In this document: positions 1 to 9,000 of the stretch, in pieces | Numbering within the stretch: position 1 is the first letter of the stretch | Layout of the letters: the number at the start of each line of letters is the position of its first letter | Assembly (NCBI GenBank): GCA_937926515.1 | Contig: CALAZZ010000143.1 | Location: 1-9,577, forward strand | Direction of reading: 5' to 3' | DNA length: 9,577 nt | Source: an uncultured Bacteroidales bacterium | GTDB taxonomy: Bacteria > Bacteroidota > Bacteroidia > Bacteroidales > F082 | Notes under the pieces: generated by a model | What the model saw: only the letters and a program-made list of their open reading frames with translations | Database searches by the model: none | Told to the model about the DNA's origin: nothing | Position numbers and translations under genes: made by a program

Positions 1-3000
1 AGATTTGTTCAGAAACCATCCCGGAGGAGTTAACCGGGCCTGCTGCCACAGGCGGAAATGGAGTTTTTACTTATCAATGGCAATCATCAACAAATGGGGT
101 AACATGGTCAAATATATCAGGGGCTACCTCGCTGAGTTACCAACCTGGAGAACTTACTGAAACAACATTATTCCGGAGAGTAGCATATTCAAATACACCA
201 TGTCCGGCTGTTACAGAATATACACCCGTAACAATCACAGTGAATGAAATTCCCACTGTTACTAGTCCTTCCTCTGTTTCTATTTGCTCTAATGAGGCAG
301 TTGATTATGTAATCACCTCAGATGTGCCCGGAACAACTTTTGCCTGGACCGGTGCTAACACTTCAGGTACGGTTACAGGTATAACAGCTTCCGGCAGCGG
401 GACATCTATCAATGATATCCTTTCAATTCCTCCCGGAGGCATGGCTTCGGGTATTGCAACCTATACCATTATTCCAACCGGACCTGCCCCAACCTTTTGC
501 CCGGGTGAGCCGTTTGAATTGGTTGTCACGGTATTACCTCTTCCCATTCCTTCATTTATTGATGGTGCAACACCTGTTTGTGTTGGAAGTTCCGGAAATC
601 TTTACAGAACTGAACCTGGAATGACAAATTACAACTGGACGATATCCAGTGGAGGCACAATTAATTCAGGGCAGGGCACTTACGAAATATCTGTCACCTG
701 GACATCTACTGCTGGTCCAAAATGGGTCAGGGTTAGCTATACCGGCACAAATGGTTGTGAACCACTTGAGCCAACTCAATTCAATGTTTCAGTCAACCCA
801 TTACCAGATCCAATAATCACAGGGCCAACTACCCCCTGCTTAAATGCGGCAGGTAATGTTTATTCAACAGCAGCCGGGATGACAAATTATATTTGGAATA
901 TTTCAGGAGGAACAATCACAGGAGGAGGTAGCACAACCGATAATTCTGCTATCGTCACCTGGACAACGACAGGTGTTAATTGGATAAGTATAACATACAC
1001 AGATGTAAATGGTTGTACAAATACTACTCCTAAACAGTTCTTTGTTAATGTTTCTGCGCCCACCGTATCAGGACCTCAAACTCCCTGTTTGAGTTCAACT
1101 TCAAATGTTTACACAACCCAATCGGGCAATACAGATTATGTTTGGGCAGTTTCTCCTGGCGGAACGATCACTGCTGGTGGTGGCCCAACCGATAACACTG
1201 CCACAGTAAGCTGGAACGCCTCTGGTGCTCAAACTGTTTCTGTAAACTATACTACTACAGCGGGATGCACAGCAGGTGATCCTGCTACACTGGCTGTTGA
1301 TGTACAACCGCTGCCAATAATTACCTTAAATGGAGACGACAATGTATGTGCAGGTTCAACAGGTGTTGTTTACACAACTGAAAGTGGTAAATCACTCTAT
1401 ACCTGGTCAGTATCAGCAGGTGGAACAATTACCGCTGGAGGAACCGCTAATAGCAATACTGCTACCGTTACCTGGCATACCGCAGGTCCTCAGCAGATAT
1501 CTGTTAATTATACCGATGCAAATGGTTGTGATGCAGAAAGTCCATTCGTTTTGCCTGTAAATGTTAATCCCCAACCAATACCAACAATTGCAGGAAGCAC
1601 CTCCGAATGCGTGGGAACTACAGGCATTGTTTATGAAACTGAATTAGGTTACTCTAATTATGATTGGACGATTTCAGGAGGCACAATTACTTCCGGATCC
1701 GGCACAAATTCTATTGTCGTAAACTGGACTACAACAGGCACAAGATGGGTTGCAGTTAACTACACTGACGCAAGCGGATGTGATGCAGCCACAGCAACAC
1801 AGTATCCGGTTACAGTACTCCCATTGCCGACACCTGAAATTACAGGATCCAGCTCAGTTTGCGTAGGTGCAACCAATGTGCAATATGCCACAGATGGTGA
1901 TGCAGGCATTACAGATTATCAATGGACAATATCCGGCGGTGGCACTATTGTTGGATCATCCACAAACGCAAACCTCTTTGTAAACTGGAATACTGTTGGC
2001 CCTCAAACTGTTTCAGTTACCTACACCGGAGCAAATGGTTGTGATGCCGCAGCCCCAACTGTTTATAATGTAACTGTTCTTGACCTTCCTGCACCAGCAA
2101 TAACAGGCTGGGATGACGTTTGTAATAATTCAACCAATGTATATACCACACAGCCTGGTATGACAAATTATGATTGGGTTGTAATTGGTGGGACTATTAA
2201 TTCCGGCGGAACCGGAACAGATAATACAGCTACAGTTACCTGGAACACAACAGGAGATCAATACATTAGTGTAAATTATGAACAAACCGGATGTCCGGCT
2301 ACATCACCATTTGTCTATCCTGTTTTCGTAAACCCTTTGCCCATTGTTGATGCCGGTACACAACAATCGATACCCAATGGAACACCCACAACACTTACCG
2401 GAACTGCATCCGGAGGAACAGGAACATTACTTTATCAATGGGAGCCGGTTAGTTTAATAGCAACAGGTGAAAATTCGTTGACAGCAACAACAGAAAATAT
2501 CTATGTAACACAGATTTTTGAATTGGAAGTTACAGATGACAAACTTTGTTCATCAACTGATCAGGTTGAGATCATTGCACTTGGAGACCCTCTAAGTGTT
2601 ATTGCAACGGCTTCGCCCAATACCATCTGTAATAACGGAGAAACTGTGCAATTAGGAGCTGAGGCCATTGGAGGCAATAGTGATAATCAGGCTGATTACA
2701 CCTGGACATCCACGCCTGCAGGCTTTTCATCCACAGCACAAAACCCAACTGTTAACCCTACATTTACAACAACATACAATGTTTCTGTGTGGGATGGTTT
2801 CAACACGGCAACAAGCACGATTCTGGTAACCGTTAATCCACTTCCAACAGTATTTAATGTTACGGGAGGAGGAGAATACTGTAGTGGAGGTTCCGGAGTA
2901 AATATTGGACTAAACGGATCGCAATCCGGCGTAAACTATCAATTGGTATTCAATGGATCAGATATCGGAAGTCCCATTCCGGGAACCGGAAATTCTATAA

Positions 3001-6000
3001 CATTTACTAATAATACAGGTGCAGGAACCTATACCGTGCGTGCAATAAATGCAACAACGTCCTGCGAAAATGATATGTCAGGAAGTGCTACAATTTCCAT
3101 TAACCCACTGCCAACTGCAGATGCCGGAGATTTTCAACTCATACCCTACGGTACAAGCACTTCATTGATTGGTGATGCAGGCTCAGGAACTTCTCCTTAT
3201 AGCTACTTATGGACACCAGCTGCCAGCATATCCGGCTCTAACACAAGCCTTACTGCCACCACTACCAATCTATACACCAATACTGATTTTACTTTTAGAG
3301 TAACAGATAACAAAGGCTGTATTGCCAGTGATATTGTAAGTATAACACTTGATGGAACTGGTCTCGCTGTAACGGCTACTGCTGTGGAAGATATTATTTG
3401 TAACAATGGCGAAACCGTCCTTTTAAATGCCGAAGCTACGGGAGGAAATAGTGCAAACATTGCCAATTATTCCTGGACCTCCACACCGGCAGGGTTTACC
3501 TCCAATGAACAAAGTCCTCAGGTAAATCCAACACAAACAACTATCTACCACGTATCAGTTAATGATGGTTTCAATACAGCCACCAATTCCGTAACTGTTA
3601 CTGTTAACCCACTTCCAACGCTATTCACAGTTACGGGAGGTGGTGAATATTGTAGTGGAGGAAGCGGAATAGCTGTTGGTCTGAATGGTTCACAAACCGG
3701 AGTAAGCTATCAATTATTATTAAATGGTGCTGACATAGGAAGTCCTGTATCAGGAACCGGTTCTGCCATTTCGTTTGGAAATCAAACAAGTGCAGGGAAT
3801 TATACGGTGTATGCTACACATATGACCACCTCTTGCGAGAGAGAGATGACAGCAAATGTAAGCATCTCAATAAATCCTTTGCCAACCGCAGCAGCTGGGG
3901 ATGACCTAACAATAAATTATGGAACCTCTACTTCATTAAACGGTTCAGCCAGTTCCGGCACAAGCCCCTGGAACTACCAGTGGACACCTGACAATATGAT
4001 TAATTCGGGTGCAAACACTTCAAATCCGGTTACGGAAAATCTTTTTGCAACAACTGATTTTCTGTTAACAGTTACTGATTCAAAAGGCTGCACAGATACT
4101 GATGATATGCAGGTTGTTGTTGTTGGTGATCCTTTAAGCGTTATTGCCAGCGTTGATAACAGTGTGATTTGCAGCGGTGCTTCAGCACAATTAAATGCAA
4201 TAGGATCAGGCGGTAACTTAACCTATACTTATTCGTGGAGCAGCGATCCCGGTAGCTGGACTTCAACAGAGCAAAGTCCGGTTGTAAATCCAACCATCAC
4301 AACAAATTATACAGTAACCATTAGTGATGGCTTTAATACCGCAACATCAAGTGCTAGTGTTACAGTAAGGCCACTTGCTATCGTTTATAATGTTACAGGT
4401 GGTGGTTCATACTGCACAGGAGAATCCGGTGTGGAAGTTGGTCTTTCAAATTCTGAAACCGGTGTTAGTTATCAACTTTATGTTGATGGATCACCTGTTG
4501 GAACTGCTGTAAATGGAACAGGATCTTCAATTTCGTTTGGAGAACAAACTGCAGTTGGAAGTTACACTGTGAAGGCTACTGTTGTTACTTCAGGATGTGA
4601 AAATGATATGGCTTCATCTGTTCAGGTCAATACGCTTCCCTTACCAGAAATTTACAGTATGGCCGGTGGGGGCTCTTACCCGCAGGGAGGAATAGGTGTG
4701 CCTGTAACGCTTACGAATTCACAGATAGGAGTCGATTACCAATTACTTTTAGACGGTTCTCCAATTGGAACCCCGGTTGCAGGAACAGGTAGTCCGCTGA
4801 GTTTTGGAAATCAAACATCAGCTGGTGAATATACAGCTCTTGCACTTAATACTATTACTGGCTGTACCAATGCCATGTCTGGTTCAGTAACAGTTATTAT
4901 CAACCCTTATCCAACTGTATTTCATGTTTATGGAGGCGGATCCATTTGCTTAGGTTCTTCTGCCGAGGTAGGAATAGATGGTTCTGAAATCGGGGTAGCC
5001 TATACCCTATTGCGCGATGGAACCAGCGTATCACTTGATATTCCAGGTACCGGGGATTCTATCCAATTTGGTGCATTTTCAACTCAGGGAATTTATACAG
5101 TTAGAGCAGAAAATATTTCAACTGGTTTAACGATAGATATGGATGGCTTTGCCGAAATAATTGTAAATCCATTACCCAATATCTATTCGGTTAGTTACTC
5201 TCAGCCGGGGGATAATTGTGTGCCAATCATTCCACGCCTCGGCGGCTCTCAAATAAATGCCGTTTACGAATTAAATTATGAAGATTTTAATGGATTTTAT
5301 ACTTCAGCAATAGAAACCTTGAATGGAACAGGTAATCCATTAAATTTCAGCAGCCAGACCAACTCAGGGATTTATACAGTTTCGGCATATATTGATTACA
5401 CTGATGTTATATGTAGAATCGATATGAGTGGAAGCTTAATCGCCGATTCAATCCCAAAAGAGTTTCCAATGTCTCCACAAGGGGAATTATGCGAAAACGA
5501 TGAGGAGCTATGCCTGCTGGGCTCAGAAGCAGGAATTAATTATCAGCTTTGGCTGGGTGATGAACCTGTTGGAAGTGTAATCCCCGGGGCTTCTGACGGA
5601 GGCTCGATTTGTTTTGGTACAATAACTGCTCCAGGCACTTACCGCATCCATGCAATTAATACACTCACCGGATGTGAAATTTTCTTTACAAATCAGGTAG
5701 TTGTTAATCAACTGCCAATTCAATATGCAATGGCTCCAGTGTATGATTGTGCCGGTTCTGATATCATCCTGGAGGAATGTGAGGCAGGGATTGAATATTA
5801 CTTATACCTGGAACCAGCTAACAGAGAATTTATTGAGATTCAGGGACCTTTGACATGCAGTGGCAGTGGCCAGATTAACTTTGGGCCACAATTTGATGAA
5901 GGCACTTACAGGATCAAGGCTGTAAACCCAACTACCAATTGCTGGGCATGGATGAATGGCACTACAACAATCTATCCCAGTCCGGAAATTTTTGAAATGG

Positions 6001-9000
6001 CTCCTCAGGGAAATGCCTGCCCGCCAGTAGCAATCTACCTCGAAAACTATCAATTGGATGTTACCTATTATCTGTATCGGGACGGTAATTTAATCCTTTC
6101 GGATGACGGTTCGGATGGGTCGGTTAATTTTGGCTCTCAAACTGTTGCCGGAAACTATACGATTGGAGCCATTGAAAACCATCCTAATGGTGTGAGCTGC
6201 GAATCGATGATGTCCGGCAGCCTGCAGATTTTTGAAACTCCTGCTGTGCGCACCCTTTTACCTGCAGAAGATTTATGTGCACCCGCTTCGTTCTATCTGA
6301 ACAGTTCCGAAACAGGCATAACCTATGAGTTATGGAGTGATGTTTCCGGATTGATACAATCAGTTGTTAGCACTGATGGCGGTCAAATTGATTTTGCCCC
6401 TGTAAGCAATCCCGGACAATATTTTGCCAGAGCCGTTAACGGCCAAAACTGTTCCATTGAGATGGATGGCATCAGAACGGTTCTGGAAATGCCGGAAGTT
6501 TATACGCTTTCGCCACAAGGAAACTGGTGTGCTGATCAACCTCTCTCAATCAATTTGAGCAACTCAGATATCGGATTTACTTATCAGTTATTCCTCACCG
6601 GAAACCCCGCCCCTGTTGAAAGCCTTACGGGCACAGGAAGCGAATTAAATTTCTCTCCTGTAATAACGCCGGGCACCTATTACATCATGGCAACCAATGA
6701 TGTTTCTTCCTGCTCAACCTTGATGCAGGGTGAGGTGCTTATCAATATTATGCCAGAAATATTGAGTGATAATGAATTGTTTTTGTGCAATGATCAATTT
6801 ACCAATTACACAATTTTGTCTGATGTTCCGGATGCAACCTACAGCTGGATCGTGACAGATAATTCCGGTGGTGCCATTACCGGATTTGCAGATGGAACCG
6901 GAAACCTGATAGATCAACAGTTAGTAAACACTTCCGATCAACAGCAATATATTACTTATTCGATTACACCAACCGGACCAGCTCCTACAAACTGTACCGG
7001 AAATGTATTTGAACTCACCGTTTTTGTTGAGGCAGTATCGGAAGTTACAAATCCCGAAAACTCTCAATCAATCCTTTCAGGCGATTTCACCGAGGCGGTG
7101 ATTTTCAGTACCAATATCATTGGCCAAACTGTTGATTTCAATTGGTCAGCCAGCCCAAGTTCAAGCGCATTAACAGGCTATACGCCATCTGGAACAGGAG
7201 ATTTACCTTCGATGCAAGTTTTCATTGACCCGAATGTTGCAAATCCACCAAATAATGCTTTTATTGAATACACCGTAACGCCCTCGGTAAACGGTTGTGA
7301 AGGCGTTGAATTTACCTATACCATACAGGTTCAGCTTAGGCCAAATATTTTTGAACTTCTTGCACCAGGTGCAACAGAAATTTGTAACGACGGAATCTCG
7401 CAGGTTCCATTGGAATTAAGCGGGTCAGAAGCTGGTGTAACTTACCGCTTACTACTTGATGGTGTGATACAACCACAGTATGATCAACCGGGCGATGCGG
7501 CAGGCACTCCCATCCAATGGTTTGTTGATCAGGCTGGAATCTATTCCTGTATTGCCGTACACGATGTTACCGGTGTTACGGAAAACATGACCGGTATAGT
7601 TGAAATTGTTGGTCGCCAGATGCCGATAGCCTACAATCTCACAACTCAGCAGCCCAATAATAATTGTTTGCCCATCACACCCCGCTTAAGCAACTCAGAA
7701 GCCAGTGCTGTTTACGAATTACTACTCGAAGATATCAATGGTATTATTACCATTGTAGATGTGCAAAACGGCACTGCAGCAAACGAACCTTTGTTATTTG
7801 CACAACAATCCCTGGCCGGAATTTACACGGTAAGAGCCCGCATAAGTTATGACGAAATTAGCTGCGAAGCCATGATGAATGGCAGTATCACCGGAAATGC
7901 CCCACCTCAGGAATTCGACCTTAGTCCCGAAGGAGAGCTTTGCGAAGATGAGGTTACTCTTACGATTTTAGGCTCAGAAATAGGTGTTGACTACAGCTTA
8001 TTCCTAAATGGAATTCCGATGGGTAATACGTTTGCCGGAACTGGTAATCCAATATCGTTTGGAGTCCTGCAAAACCCCGGAACATATCAGGTTCATGCAA
8101 TCAACACAACTACAAGCTGCGAAATAATTTTCTCAGAAACCTTAACAGTAAATTCAGGCCCCGAAACTTATGCTGTTTTCCCTGTCAATGCCTGTCCGAA
8201 TACGGAAATTTTTATGACCGACTGCGAAGCCGGCATTGATTATTACGTCTATTTCGAAGCTTCCGTGCGTGGCGTAAATGAGTTTATTGAGGTTGCAGGT
8301 CCCTTTACCTGCGGCCCCGACGGAATAAATTTTGGCGCATTCCAGGATGCAGGCATCTACCGGATTAAAGCTGTTGACCCAACTACGAATTGTAGCGCAT
8401 GGATGGATAACAATGTCACGATTTGGCGTGCTCCTATTGTTTATGCCATGTCGCCCCAGGGAACAGGCTGCGGCCCGATTACTTTTAGCATGGAAGATTT
8501 TGAAGCCGATGTCACTTACTTCCTGCTCAGGGATGGAATATCTGTTGAAAGCACTATCGCTACTGGTGGTGTAGTTAGCTTCAGTCCACAAACAGAAACT
8601 GGTATTTACACTGTTTCTGCTCAATTTGGCAATGGAGGAAATCATGTTTGTAACAATATGATGTTAGGCCAATTTGAAATACTTCCTCAACCCGAAATCT
8701 TTACTTTACGACCGGTCGATTCGCCCATTTGCCCACCGGCAAGTTTCTTCCTGGCCAACTCACAAGCAGGCGTGATGTATCAGCTTTACAATGATCAAAC
8801 AGGATTGATTCAACAAATAACCAGTACGGTTGATGGCGAGGTGATAAATTTTGATCCGGTAAATACGCCAGGCGAATATTGGGCAACCGCCACACTTGGA
8901 AACTGTGAGGCGCAGATGAATGGAATCAGAACAGTTTCGCCATTGCCAACAGCATACAACATCACACCATCGCAAGGTCAGTGGTGTAGCAATGACAACA

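Noticed and set aside
433..443. Shine-Dalgarno-like GGAGG just before an in-frame ATG at 441
   Set aside because: The spacing to the ATG is about one base, too short for a working site, and homologous domain sequence continues upstream in the same frame. It is simply Gly-Gly coding, as is the purine-rich stretch near 2865.
412..624. Short + strand frame with a hydrophobic Leu/Phe-rich middle
   Set aside because: It is out of frame inside modules B and C1 of the giant gene, with no support of its own; hydrophobicity follows from a shifted reading of Pro/Ile/Thr codons.
546..2342. Regular 250-260 base spacing considered as non-coding satellite or CRISPR-like repeats
   Set aside because: Units are diverged in DNA but conserved in protein with many third-position changes, in frame throughout. 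There is no identical short repeat with unique spacers.
3203..3466. Minus-strand open frame of 87 codons rich in Val, Leu and Ala, which looks like a membrane segment
   Set aside because: It is antisense to the PKD/Ig-like triplet 2; the hydrophobic look arises from reverse reading of Thr/Ala/Asn-rich codons. No equivalent open frame is kept in triplets 1 and 3.
5160..5520. Possible frameshift or domain decay where the E module sequence becomes unlike E1-E4
   Set aside because: The frame stays open, cysteines and the Cys-x-x-x-Met signature persist in E6, and the same diverged form recurs in E13. It is a stable variant, not decay.
8154..8645. Minus-strand open frame of 163 codons, the longest closed one in the window
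   Set aside because: It lies wholly opposite modules E15-E16 of the long + strand frame, has no recognisable domain, no fitting upstream signals, and the + strand shows clear conserved repeat structure in the same bases. It is an antisense shadow.
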